DNA from: Bradyrhizobium diazoefficiens
Lineage (GTDB): Bacteria; Pseudomonadota; Alphaproteobacteria; Rhizobiales; Xanthobacteraceae
DNA length: 64,000 nucleotides
Direction: 5' to 3'
Assembly (NCBI RefSeq): GCF_016616425.1
Contig: NZ_CP067101.1
Span: forward strand, 1,674,001-1,738,000
The position numbers and the translations under genes are program-made. The notes below the pieces were generated by a model. That model searched no databases, was not told the origin of the DNA, and was given only the letters and a program-made list of their open reading frames with translations. Position 1 is the first letter of the stretch, and each line of letters opens with the position of its first letter. Positions 44,665-52,546 of the stretch are shown here, piece by piece.

Positions 44665-45186
44665 ATGTCCGTGACTGAGCAGAAGCTCGCAGAAATCGTC
44701 CGGCTCGAGGCGCAGTTCGGTCCGCACGATCTGGGGGCTTGCCGACGCCCTCGAAGACTTCGCGCTGTCAAAGCGGATATGGACGAAGCCATTCGGCTTG
44801 GCGTCGAGGCCTTGCAAAAGATCCTTTCACTTCGAGAGGAAGATCGCTTCGCCGCACTGTGGGAGCTTTGGCCAGGCTTCATAGACGACGATTTCAGGCA
44901 GATGAGCCAGACGTCCGACATTGGGCTTGATCGCTTGGCCCGTTCCCTCGGCTGGATTGCTGCCGGCTATGTCGGCCCGCCCGATCCCGACGATGAGATA
45001 ATGGCGATCGACGACGTAGAGCTTTCACCGGACAACGAAGAATCCGATGACGATGCGCGAGACCAGATCACTCACAACCTGAAGCGCTCCATGCTGAATA
45101 CGATTGCGTTGCAGAGCGAATCTCGCGGAAACAGCGAGGTTATGCTGTTGTTCGCTGTGGCCATTTTCTTCGGCCGCTTTGATTGA
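44665..45186 (+). CDS. Hypothetical protein (173 aa), island pair A
   Basis: A soluble 173-residue protein, no signal peptide. It begins MSVTEQKLAEIVRLEAQFG and is acidic overall. The stretch CRRPRRLRAV (around residues 26-35) is oddly basic, and the next frame over the same bases reads LADALEDFALSK, which fits the rest better; a pair of compensating frame changes, or simple divergence, is possible. It overlaps the TTG-containing region of the next gene. Both proteins share a LE..FG motif near the start, suggesting paralogy. Confidence 0.5.
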   Translation: MSVTEQKLAEIVRLEAQFGPHDLGACRRPRRLRAVKADMDEAIRLGVEALQKILSLREEDRFAALWELWPGFIDDDFRQMSQTSDIGLDRLARSLGWIAAGYVGPPDPDDEIMAIDDVELSPDNEESDDDARDQITHNLKRSMLNTIALQSESRGNSEVMLLFAVAIFFGRFD

Positions 45187-45191
45187 GAGCC

Positions 45192-45689
45192 ATGACATCT
45201 TTCTACGCACCCAATCACCTCCAGCATATCGCCAAGCTAGAAGAGCGTTTCGGGGCGGTCAGCGACGAGGTCGCCGTCGCCTTGAGGTCGCTCGTTCGCG
45301 TGATCTGCCAGTATGAGGATCCTATCGAGGCCATTCCGTTCCTCGAACGCTGCCTCTCGACCGAGGAAGCCCTGCATGGGCCTCAAGTCACCCTTTCCGA
45401 CCTCAATAACTGGATCGGCCACGCGGCAGAGGTCGACGTGCTGCGGCGAGCCGCGAGCTGGGAGGCTAGCGCCGCACTGATAGCCGAGCTGACCGCGGAA
45501 GAGCTCGAGCACCCGTTCGCCGAGATCGTGGCCTTTCACCGCAACAGGATCGAAGCGAGGGACAGCGGCCGATACACGATCGCGCAGGCGCTCGCCAAGA
45601 AGCTGGAGCCGAGCAGGAGGGAGGCCGACCCGGAATTGATCAGGTCGATCGTGCGGCATTTGAAGGCTATTCGAAAGTCGGGCCCTTAG
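45192..45689 (+). CDS. Hypothetical protein (165 aa), TPR-like, island pair B
   Basis: A soluble 165-residue protein. HLQHIAKLEERFGAVSDEVA, then YEDPIEAIPFLERCLSTEEA and GPQVTLSDLNNWI, resemble a tetratricopeptide-like helix hairpin with the LEREEALHGP pattern found in TPR proteins. It starts six bases after the preceding stop (ATG 45192; GAGAG upstream). Its partner upstream begins with a similar motif. The function is unknown. Confidence 0.6.
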   Translation: MTSFYAPNHLQHIAKLEERFGAVSDEVAVALRSLVRVICQYEDPIEAIPFLERCLSTEEALHGPQVTLSDLNNWIGHAAEVDVLRRAASWEASAALIAELTAEELEHPFAEIVAFHRNRIEARDSGRYTIAQALAKKLEPSRREADPELIRSIVRHLKAIRKSGP

Positions 45690-45781
45690 GTTCGACCAAG
45701 GGAATCCCGCCAACGACACGGCGGACGACCGGACGCCCGCACCAGTGCTTGCAAAAGAAAATGCGATGAATCGGGATCCGC

Positions 45782-46120
45782 TCATTGTTCTTGATTGCAG
45801 AAACCATCCTGAGCAGCTTTTGCCTTCCTCGCCCGCCGCTGCTGAACTTCGATGATCTCCGGATCCAGAACGCATTGGACCTGATATTCCTCGACGAACC
45901 GGGACAGCATCTGCTCGGCTTTTACGAGCTCTCGCGCTCTGGTGCAGCGGCTCGATGTACCGGCGCTGTTGAAAGCTTCCGCCGCCTGCTCGGCGTGGCG
46001 ATCGAGCTTTGAGTAATCGTTCGGACACCCGGCAGGGCAAACGCCGGCGCTGAGGAAAATCAGCATTGAGGCTGTCGCCGTTCGGTAACAGCTAGATGAG
46101 CGACGACTTAAGCAGTCCAT
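45782..46120 (-). CDS. Secreted hypothetical protein
   Basis: A 112-residue protein with a hydrophobic N-terminus (CYRTATASMLIFLSAGVCPAG) and a likely lipobox-like or cysteine-containing cleavage region (VCPAGC), then a helical body (LDRHAEQAAEAFNSAGTSSR, VKAEQMLSRFVEEYQVQCVL) and a basic end. GGAG lies seven bases before the ATG at 46120. It may be a lipoprotein. The function is unknown. Confidence 0.55.
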   Translation of the reverse strand: MDCLSRRSSSCYRTATASMLIFLSAGVCPAGCPNDYSKLDRHAEQAAEAFNSAGTSSRCTRARELVKAEQMLSRFVEEYQVQCVLDPEIIEVQQRRARKAKAAQDGFCNQEQ

Positions 46121-46254
46121 CGGAAAGCTCCACTCCAATTGCGTGGCCCAGCTCACTGCCGCTTGCCAATCAATCACCGCAAAGCAACCATCCGTCGATC
46201 AGCTCGCGGACGAGTCGGTGATCGTAACCGAGGTCTGTCGACCGAGACTGTCTA

Positions 46255-46560
46255 TTATCCCTTGGTCTCGCCCGCGGGCTCTTCGAATTCCCCGCGCAAT
46301 CTGGCGCTGGCGCGGGTGTTACTGATGGTAAGGGAGGCGCTGCCGGAGGTCTTCGGGGTGCCGGGATATTTCACCTGCAACGCAAAGGCGTGACCGCAAC
46401 CGAGCAGAAAGATGATCTTGCCGTCTTCCGAATAGGTCAGGGATGGATGCTCTCGCGAGTCGAATTCGAGCTTCCACGACCCGGCTTCGCCAAGCTCGGG
46501 AAAGGAAAGGGACGTAGCCATAGTTAGCAGGATCGATAGCACTGTGCGAGATCGTGACAT
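46255..46560 (-). CDS. Secreted hypothetical protein, possibly truncated
   Basis: A 101-residue protein with a signal peptide (MSRSRTVLSILLTMATSLSF) and a beta-rich mature part (GSWKLEFDSREHPSLTYSED, IIFLLGCGHAFALQVKYPGT). I recall longer Bradyrhizobium homologues that run on past the EFEEP block; here the frame stops just after it (GEFEEPAGETKG), so truncation is likely. Confidence 0.5.
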   Translation of the reverse strand: MSRSRTVLSILLTMATSLSFPELGEAGSWKLEFDSREHPSLTYSEDGKIIFLLGCGHAFALQVKYPGTPKTSGSASLTISNTRASARLRGEFEEPAGETKG

Positions 46561-47063
46561 GATCGGGAAATCACCGGCGTCGGCGGCCATTGCGAAGCGG
46601 GTGGTGCAGAGGATGGCGCGATCATGAGCGTCCGGCATGACCCAAACGGGTCAGCCGTCGTGCTGCCGATACACGCTCGCAACTTACTGGCCCAGCACGC
46701 GCTTGCCGCGGCAATCCAAGCTGCTATTGCTCGATCGCGGACTTGAGCCCCCATGCGGAAGTCCACGGCTTTACTCGTGTCAGCTGCGACATGAGGCTGG
46801 ACCGCGGACCGGAAGCCGGACCGCATCGCTCCTCCCAAGCGTTGCACCGCTGACCCGTTTGGGTCATGCGGCGGCCGGGGCCTTCTTCTACTCTGGCTGG
46901 AGTTGGGAGCTTCGACCGAATGACATCAACCGCCGCGCCCGCGTCACGGCGCGTGGTCATCGCCGTCGAGGCCGAAAATGTCCGGCGCGGCCGCAGCAGC
47001 CCATGCGCCGGCTACGCTGCTCGCGTTTGTGACGACCGATCATTTACAACCGGGGAATAAGGA
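46561..47063. other. Gene-less stretch enclosing the MITE-like element
   Basis: About 500 bases. The 231-base segment 46637-46867 is bounded by perfect inverted repeats. Outside it are the upstream region of the 46255 gene and, near 46990-47062, the leader of the 47064 gene. No protein gene is supported. Confidence 0.55.
46637..46867. mobile_element. MITE-like segment with perfect 19-bp inverted ends
   Basis: ATGACCCAAACGGGTCAGC (46637-46655) and GCTGACCCGTTTGGGTCAT (46849-46867) are exact reverse complements, 231 bases end to end, with no coding frame inside. Each end is itself a palindrome of the TGACCC-N4-GGGTCA family. No target duplication is obvious. It might also be a chance pair of two repeat copies in inverted orientation. 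Confidence 0.55.
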
Positions 47064-47249
47064 ATGCAGCAGTCAGCTTCAAACAAGATCTGGACGGGCG
47101 TTCTGATATTGCTGGCGGGCCTCGCTGTGACCGCTTTCTCGATGATGGTTTCGCGCGGTTCGGGCTTCGTCGTCGTCGCTTGGGGTGCGATGCTGTTCGG
47201 CGGAATCAGGATTTTGTCGGGCCTGTTCCAGGCTGGTGGCGGCGAGTGA
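47064..47249 (+). CDS. Small two-helix membrane protein (61 aa)
   Basis: A 61-residue protein of two hydrophobic helices (IWTGVLILLAGLAVTAFSMM and FVVVAWGAMLFGGIRILSGL). GGGGAATAAGGA precedes the ATG. It is probably an inner-membrane protein of unknown function and may belong to the DUF-type small membrane families common in rhizobia. Confidence 0.68.
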   Translation: MQQSASNKIWTGVLILLAGLAVTAFSMMVSRGSGFVVVAWGAMLFGGIRILSGLFQAGGGE

Positions 47250-47430
47250 CAATCGTTCTTTGCACATGCTGCCTTATCAGAGTCAGCCAAGGCAAGGAGC
47301 GTCTTGACTGAGAACAAGAAGAAACGTTGGCTGGTCATCCCATGTGCGGCCTGGGGCCGATGCCGCGAATGCTGCCCCTAACGGCTGGACGAAAGACGAC
47401 ATGGTTGGCTCATGGAAAGCTCGACTTGCC

Positions 47431-48531
47431 TCATGTCAGCTGCGACACGAGGCTGATCAATTCGGCCTGCCGGTGTGTGCCGGTCTTGCCGAACGCTGAT
47501 TTCAGGTGATTGCGTCCGGTCTCACGTGAAATGCGCAGCCGTTCGGCGGCGACTTCGAGAGACAGTCCGCTTGTCAACAGCGCTACCAGTCGCGATTCCG
47601 CCGGGGTCAAATCGAAGGCCGCGGCAATGAGACCAGGGTCCGGCGCGGGTCGTGGAAGCAGGTTGGACAGGATCAGCATCGCGCGGGCGCCGAGAAAGAC
47701 GCTGCGCGCCGCGCCATCGACGGGCAACACGCGGACGACGACAGGCGGCTTTGCGGTGCGGCGGATCACGATCGGCGCGATGGGCAACGGAGCGGCCTCC
47801 GATGTCGATCGGATCATGGCGACAAGCTGATCGAGTCTGGCGGCCGCCTTTTTGTCACGCACAACCAATCGCCGGTCTCTGATCCGGATTTCCTCGTCGA
47901 AGCCGGCGTCGGCCGCCGCGTTCGCGCTCAGGACCATGCCCTGCCGGTTGAGAACCAGCGCGGGCTGGCGCACCCGGCCCAGCACGTCGGTCATGGAGGT
48001 GAGGGCGACCCGGCCGACCACAGTGGCAAGTGTGGCCGTCTCCGTCAATCGTGGCCCAAGCCGCGCAAGCAAGCGTTTGTCGCAGGCCTCGAACGGACCC
48101 TCGCGGCCCGTTCGCTGCAGGGTCAGCGCCCAGGCGGCCGACTCGGCCCAAAAGCCGACGCCCGCGAACCACTGAAAACCGAACGGATACAGGACCTCAT
48201 TGTACATGGGATCGGAACGGAGTTGCTCCGGCGTCAGGATATCGTGGTCGGTGACGATCTCGCCGGACATCATGCGCGGAAATCCGGCGGCTCGCGGATC
48301 CCTCAGGTGCCAATCTTGCTTGAAGTAGATTTGAGTCCCCTCATCAATCGATTGCGTCCGCGGGACGTCCGGCGTTCGAACGTCGCTTTGGAGAAGAAGG
48401 GCCGCCGATGCGCCAACTGCTCTGCAGATATCATCCATGATGACGGGCCAAGCCGCGGGATCCACCGCAGCGTCCCCAAGTCGATCGATGACTTTCGACA
48501 ACTGGTCAGTATCAAGTCCATTTGACTTCAA
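47431..48531 (-). CDS. LuxR-family transcriptional regulator
   Basis: A 366-residue regulator. A long N-terminal region with GAF/PAS-like features precedes the C-terminal LuxR helix-turn-helix (LTPAESRLVALLTSGLSLEV, ERLRISRETGRNHLKSAFGK). The ATG at 48531 lacks a strong ribosome site. It differs from the 16505 LuxR protein in length and N-terminus. No autoinducer synthase is nearby. It lies within the accessory island. Confidence 0.88.
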   Translation of the reverse strand: MKSNGLDTDQLSKVIDRLGDAAVDPAAWPVIMDDICRAVGASAALLLQSDVRTPDVPRTQSIDEGTQIYFKQDWHLRDPRAAGFPRMMSGEIVTDHDILTPEQLRSDPMYNEVLYPFGFQWFAGVGFWAESAAWALTLQRTGREGPFEACDKRLLARLGPRLTETATLATVVGRVALTSMTDVLGRVRQPALVLNRQGMVLSANAAADAGFDEEIRIRDRRLVVRDKKAAARLDQLVAMIRSTSEAAPLPIAPIVIRRTAKPPVVVRVLPVDGAARSVFLGARAMLILSNLLPRPAPDPGLIAAAFDLTPAESRLVALLTSGLSLEVAAERLRISRETGRNHLKSAFGKTGTHRQAELISLVSQLT

Positions 48532-49243
48532 GAGTGCCCCCTCCGCTCACAATTCACGCCCTCCCCAAGAGCGGACAAGAAATTTCGCGTCAGAGCGGAC
48601 CGGGAGCAAGCCCACTCCGCAGTTCTACGAAGAAAAAGACAGAAGTTGCGGGGACTCGCCGTGCGATACGGTAAAGTGACACCATAAGCAGGATGCGCTA
48701 CTTAACGAGTAGGCGGGTAAGCGATGCCGCGAACCGAGGGCGGCCTCTACGCCGAAAGCTCGAGCATTGACCCGTTCGGGTCATGCCGGTTCGTCAAGTT
48801 TCATTTAGTCCGATCAAACGCCGAGCGACATCAACTGCTGTGTACGCCGCTTTCGACGTCGGACGTCTACGCTTCAATTGGGCGGCCGACTTGGGATGAA
48901 GGATCAGCTTCGTCCAAGATGCAACCGACGGTCTGGTGCTGCTAACCGGGGTGGGCGTCACCCCCGTTTCGATGGCGGCGTCGGCACGAGGCGATGTCGT
49001 CTTCGCCTAACCTGCCGAGATGTGACGACCATGGCGAGGGCCAGCCATCCAGACTGCATCTGAGGATATCGAAACATGCGCCGGCAGAGGACAAGGGATG
49101 CATCCAATACGGCTTCCACCACAAGCCGGACGACAAGCAGCTCTGCATGCGACGGCTGAAGCCTTAGAGACCTTAACGCTGCGGGCGCTCCCGGCGCGGC
49201 TTGCATCTCTTTGCGGGCTGGGATGCGTCAGTCGAAGCAGCGC
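48532..49243. other. Gene-less stretch with an island repeat
   Basis: About 700 bases with no supportable gene. It includes a palindrome copy at 48768-48785. Frames up to about 80 codons are present on both strands but lack starts with ribosome sites or family blocks. Confidence 0.5.
48768..48785. repeat. Island palindrome copy 4 (TGACCCGTTCGGGTCATG)
   Basis: TGACCC-GTTC-GGGTCA with ATGCC following; the same core and flank as the ends of the MITE-like segment. Confidence 0.75.
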
Positions 49244-49489
49244 TCACGATGGTGAAGCCCTCGACATTCGCAAAGGCGCGCACTTGTCGCAAAGAAGCGC
49301 TTTTGTGCCCGGCTGCGGTGGATCGAGCTGGTAGGGCTCCGCGTCCCCGCCAAGCGCCGCCGTTGCCTGGTTGTAAGTCGAGCCAAACGCCAGCTTGCCC
49401 GGCGCGTCGAGCTTTACCCGGTTTAGCTGGGCATGAGCTAGCGCTGCCAGGAGCATGCCAATACCGAAGGCAATGAGAGTCCTGATCAT
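49244..49489 (-). CDS. Secreted hypothetical protein, possible frameshift
   Basis: An 81-residue frame beginning with a signal peptide (MIRTLIAFGIGMLLAALAHA) followed by QLNRVKLDAPGKLAFGSTYN and DAEPYQLDPPQPG. The ATG at 49489 has GGAAGG about nine bases away. Around position 49300 the alternative frame gives RAFANVEGFTIVSAASTDAS instead of the present CDKCAPLRMSRASPS end, so the gene may carry a frameshift and originally have ended near 49173. Confidence 0.4.
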   Translation of the reverse strand: MIRTLIAFGIGMLLAALAHAQLNRVKLDAPGKLAFGSTYNQATAALGGDAEPYQLDPPQPGTKALLCDKCAPLRMSRASPS

Positions 49490-50252
49490 TTTACGAGGCC
49501 TTCCGATGGAGATGAGTCGCATCATCAATCAATGGCCAACTGAGTTGTCTGGACCGCCATTTGGTTAGGCATCCCATTCCGTATCGGTCTGGTTCGAACT
49601 AAGAGGTTGTTGCCGCATGCAAAGCTTTCGGCATGACCCAAATGGGTCATCCCCGGCAAAACCAGTCGGTCTATTGAATTCTTCGCCTTCGCATCAAAAG
49701 AGAGGGGTCTTGGTTGAGCCGCCTTGGTGAACATCGGGCGATCGTTCGGACTGGCCGGAAAGATGACCGCTCCAGCTTCACGACATTCGATATTTCCGTT
49801 CGAAGACGTTCCCGCTCCTGGGAATGGATGGTCTGCGCGTCGCCCGGAAAACCCGTGATGCTTGGCCGCGAAAGCAGCCGCAGGGCGGCCAGCTACAAGG
49901 GCGCCAGGGCTCTCTTTCTATTACTCTCAGCGCCGCGCGCCACATTGCGTAACGCCAAGGAATCGGACCGGCCTAGGATTTGAATGCAGCATTTTCGCGC
50001 GGACCTTGCCGATCGTAAGTATGCAGTGGCCGAGAATCGGTCCCTAATTGCCCTCGAACGACGATTGCTTCTTCGTCGCCGCGCGACCCTAGTCAGGACC
50101 GAAACTGTCGAGGCAAATCTTCATGTCGCGCTGAATGACCCTCACGTACGCATATGGGCGCAGCGTTGATCATGATCTGCTGTAGCTATTGCGACTTGGT
50201 CACCGAGAAGACTGGTGCAGAGCCACCGATATGAATACGGTTCAACTTCACG
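49490..50252. other. Gene-less stretch with an island repeat
   Basis: About 760 bases. It contains palindrome copy 5 at 49633-49650. Two plus-strand frames (49714-49983, 49984-50169) are arginine-rich and lack ribosome sites. No RNA or family signal was found. Confidence 0.5.
49633..49650. repeat. Island palindrome copy 5 (ATGACCCAAATGGGTCAT)
   Basis: Perfect 7-bp arms (ATGACCC / GGGTCAT) around AAAT; the nearest relative of the MITE ends. Confidence 0.75.
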
Positions 50253-50330
50253 ATGAAGCGGAAAGTCGTTGCAGGCTATGGCCGGTTGATAGGCGCAGAC
50301 CAAGAAGAGGCGCTTCGCGGGCGACCCCCC
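50253..50330 (+). pseudogene. Remnant of a class III cyclase N-terminus
   Basis: MKRKVVA...GYGRLIGADQEEALR reproduces the start of the intact cyclase at 41311-42477 (MKRKIAAIFAADIAGYSRLV...EDEEETLR), with the FAADI metal-binding segment deleted. Only about 25 codons survive. It directly precedes the CHAT/TPR pseudogene in the same frame. Confidence 0.55.
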
Positions 50331-50366
50331 GGGGCGATGCCTTCTGCATCAGCTAGGTCGAACATC

Positions 50367-51105
50367 ATGCGCTCTATCGCGATAACTATCTGGCTGCTGC
50401 TGCTTGCGGCAGGCGGTTCGATGCTGCCGCTTTCGGAGTCAATTGCTCAAGCGTCCGCGAGCGTGCAGGACAGACGCGATGCCATCCGCGCCTTGATTGA
50501 TAGGGGCGACTATTCGGCGGCGGAACCGGACGCGCGAAAACTGGAGAAGGAGATACTTTCCCGGTACGGCAAAGACAGCGAGAGTTACAGTATCATACTG
50601 GCCGATCTGGCGGAGATATGCCTCGAGACAAACCGGCTCGACGAAGCTGCCGCCCATCTGAAGCAGGTCGTCGTGATCCGGGAAAAGCTGTTTGGGCCGA
50701 CTAGCGAGACGCGTGCCCAGCGACAGGGACGATGGCCTGCTGACGGCCAGCGAGGTCGCTCAACTCAGTCTCAATGCGGATTGGGTGGTGCTGTCAGCCT
50801 GCAACACGATCGCAGGCGACAAGCCGGGAGCCGAAGCGCTGTCCGGACTAGCGAGATCTTTCTTCTATGCAGGGGCCCGAGCCCTTCTGGTGACTCATTG
50901 GGCCGTTGAGACTTCCGCGGCCACACGACTGACAACGTCGACATTCCGCCTCTTGCGGCAGAACCCAAGTCTCGGAAGGTCGGAGGCGCTTCGCGAGGCC
51001 ATGCTAGACCTTATGAACGACGAAACTCAGGATATATCGGCCTATCCGGCCATTTGGGCTCCGTTCGCCTTGATTGGCGATGGCGGAGCCGCAGGAAGCC
51101 GTTAG
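50367..51105 (+). pseudogene. CHAT-domain TPR protein with large internal deletion
   Basis: The first part (from ATG 50367) reads as an exported protein, MRSIAITIWLLLLAAGGSML, then tetratricopeptide-like helices (IRALIDRGDYSAAEPDARKL, LADLAEICLETNRLDEAAAHL). After VIREKLFGPTSETRA the frame changes, and the next frame (50692-51105) has the C-terminus of a CHAT peptidase: WVVLSACNTIAGDKPGAEAL, FFYAGARALLVTHWAVET, PAIWAPFALIGD. The middle several hundred residues of a typical CHAT/TPR protein, including the catalytic His region, are absent. It is a decayed gene; the Cys of SACN is still present. Confidence 0.78.
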
Positions 51106-51442
51106 ACCTCGGCGTCAATGCGATGCTTGAGGATTGTGCGGTCCTTTTTCAACCCGCCCGCTCCACCAGGGGCGCGGGCCATAATCTCCGCGGAGTGAAT
51201 TCATGCGAATCGTCGGCTTGGCGTTGGCAGGACGATCACCACAGCCGCGATGGCGCCCGGTTGCGCAAGGCCGCGCAATTCCCGCAACATAAAGTCTGCT
51301 CCGTCTGGCCGCACTTCGGCCGTTCGGCCCCTGGTCGGAGAATGTGGCCGCGCGCGAGATGTTCCTGTCTGCCGCGCGGCGTCGGACGCCAGGAACGCTC
51401 GCGGCTGGCCGCGGTTAACGGGCCAAACCCCCGGAGACCGCT
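51106..51442. other. Gene-less stretch
   Basis: About 340 bases between the CHAT pseudogene and the SDR gene, marking the right part of the accessory segment. No repeat of the TGACCC family occurs here. It includes the promoter region for the SDR gene. Confidence 0.45.
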
Positions 51443-52300
51443 ATGAGCAATTATCCCAGGCCGCCTTATCCGGCCCAAAAGCAGCCGATGCCAGGCTCGA
51501 CCCGCGCCATGAATCCCCGGCCCGACCATGGCGAGGACTCTTATCGCGGCTCCGGACGCCTTGCCGGCAGGAAGGCAATCATCACGGGCGGCGACAGCGG
51601 CATCGGCCGGGCGGTCGCCATTGCCTATGCGCGCGAGGGGGCCGACGTCGTCATCGCCTATCTGGACGAGAATGAAGACGCCGCCGAGGTCAAGGCCCTG
51701 GTGGAGAGGGAAGGGCGCAAAGCTGTATTGATTCCCGGCGATATCCGCGATCCCGAGCATTGCCGCACCATCGTCCGTCGTGCCGTCGAGGAACTTGGTG
51801 GGCTCGACATCCTCGTCAACAACGCGGCTCATCAGGCGACGTTCTCCGATATCGGCGACATCAGCGACGAAGAATGGCAGCGCACATTCGAGACCAATAT
51901 CCACGCCATGTTCTATCTTACCAAGGCTGCGGTCGCCCACATGAAGCCGGGAAGCGCGATCATCAACACGGCCTCCGTGAACTCCGACATGCCCAATCCC
52001 ATCCTGCTTGCCTACGCCACGACGAAGGGCGCCATCCAGAACTTCACGGGTGGACTTGCCCAGATGCTGGCGGAGAAAGGGATTCGGGCGAACGCGGTCG
52101 CTCCGGGTCCGATCTGGACGCCGCTGATCCCCTCGACCATGCCCGAAGATACCGTGAAAAATTTTGGTCAGCAGGTGCCGCTGAAGCGCGCAGGGCAGCC
52201 GGCCGAGCTTGCAACGGCATACGTGATGCTTGCGGATCCGCTATCGAGCTATACGTCGGGGACGACAGTCGCGGTGACCGGCGGTAAGCCGTTCATCTAG
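51443..52300 (+). CDS. SDR-family oxidoreductase
   Basis: A 285-residue short-chain dehydrogenase/reductase. An N-terminal 40-residue Pro-rich extension precedes the Rossmann motif TGGDSGIG (48-55), with DILVNNAAHQ, TASVNS (Ser) and LAYATTKGAI (Tyr/Lys) as active-site parts, and GPIWTPLIPS. The extension and motif set match the YghA-like group, which tends to be stress-associated. GGAG precedes the ATG. The stop is followed by a hairpin. Confidence 0.93.
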   Translation: MSNYPRPPYPAQKQPMPGSTRAMNPRPDHGEDSYRGSGRLAGRKAIITGGDSGIGRAVAIAYAREGADVVIAYLDENEDAAEVKALVEREGRKAVLIPGDIRDPEHCRTIVRRAVEELGGLDILVNNAAHQATFSDIGDISDEEWQRTFETNIHAMFYLTKAAVAHMKPGSAIINTASVNSDMPNPILLAYATTKGAIQNFTGGLAQMLAEKGIRANAVAPGPIWTPLIPSTMPEDTVKNFGQQVPLKRAGQPAELATAYVMLADPLSSYTSGTTVAVTGGKPFI

Positions 52301-52331
52301 GATCAAGGTCGTCGTAGATGCGCAAGCAAAT

Positions 52332-52353
52332 GGGCCGTCTGCTGAGACGGCCC
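52332..52353. terminator. Hairpin after the SDR gene
   Basis: GGGCCGTCT (52332-52340) and AGACGGCCC (52345-52353) form a perfect 9-bp stem with a four-base loop, 32 bases after the SDR stop. There is no clear T-tract. Confidence 0.5.
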
Positions 52354-52382
52354 AACGCTATTGGTGATCCCTTGCGCGGAAT

Positions 52383-52546
52383 CTAGTACCCGGAATCATA
52401 GCCGGGTGATATGGCGGCCCGCTTGTCGGTGGCTTTCGTATAGATCGGCTGCTTGCCCGACAGCGGCTTGCTTTGCAGACCTTCAAGACCATGATCCGCA
52501 TAGCGATGTCGCCAAAGGCTGACAATCCGCGCGATGCACCGCCGCC
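52383..52546 (-). pseudogene. Remnant of an IS630-family transposase
   Basis: The minus strand reads RIVSLWRHRYADHGLEGLQS then KPLSGKQPIYTKATDKRAA, which is the linker between the helix-turn-helix and catalytic domain of IS630 transposases (a 'VSxWRxRYxxxGLxGLxxKPxPGKQPxYT' region). Only about 50 codons remain, with no start or DDE triad. It is immediately downstream of the quinoprotein gene, whose stop codon it abuts. Confidence 0.7.

Noticed and set aside
50253..50366. MKRKVVAGYGRLIG as the true start of the CHAT/TPR gene
   Set aside because: The sequence matches the N-terminus of a cyclase, whereas the signal peptide of the CHAT/TPR gene starts at 50367.
39320..51110. A second copy of the tRNA-Met 3' end as an island att site
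   Set aside because: I looked for GGTTCGAGTCCC and related sequence to the right of the island and did not find it. A more distant or degraded copy cannot be excluded.
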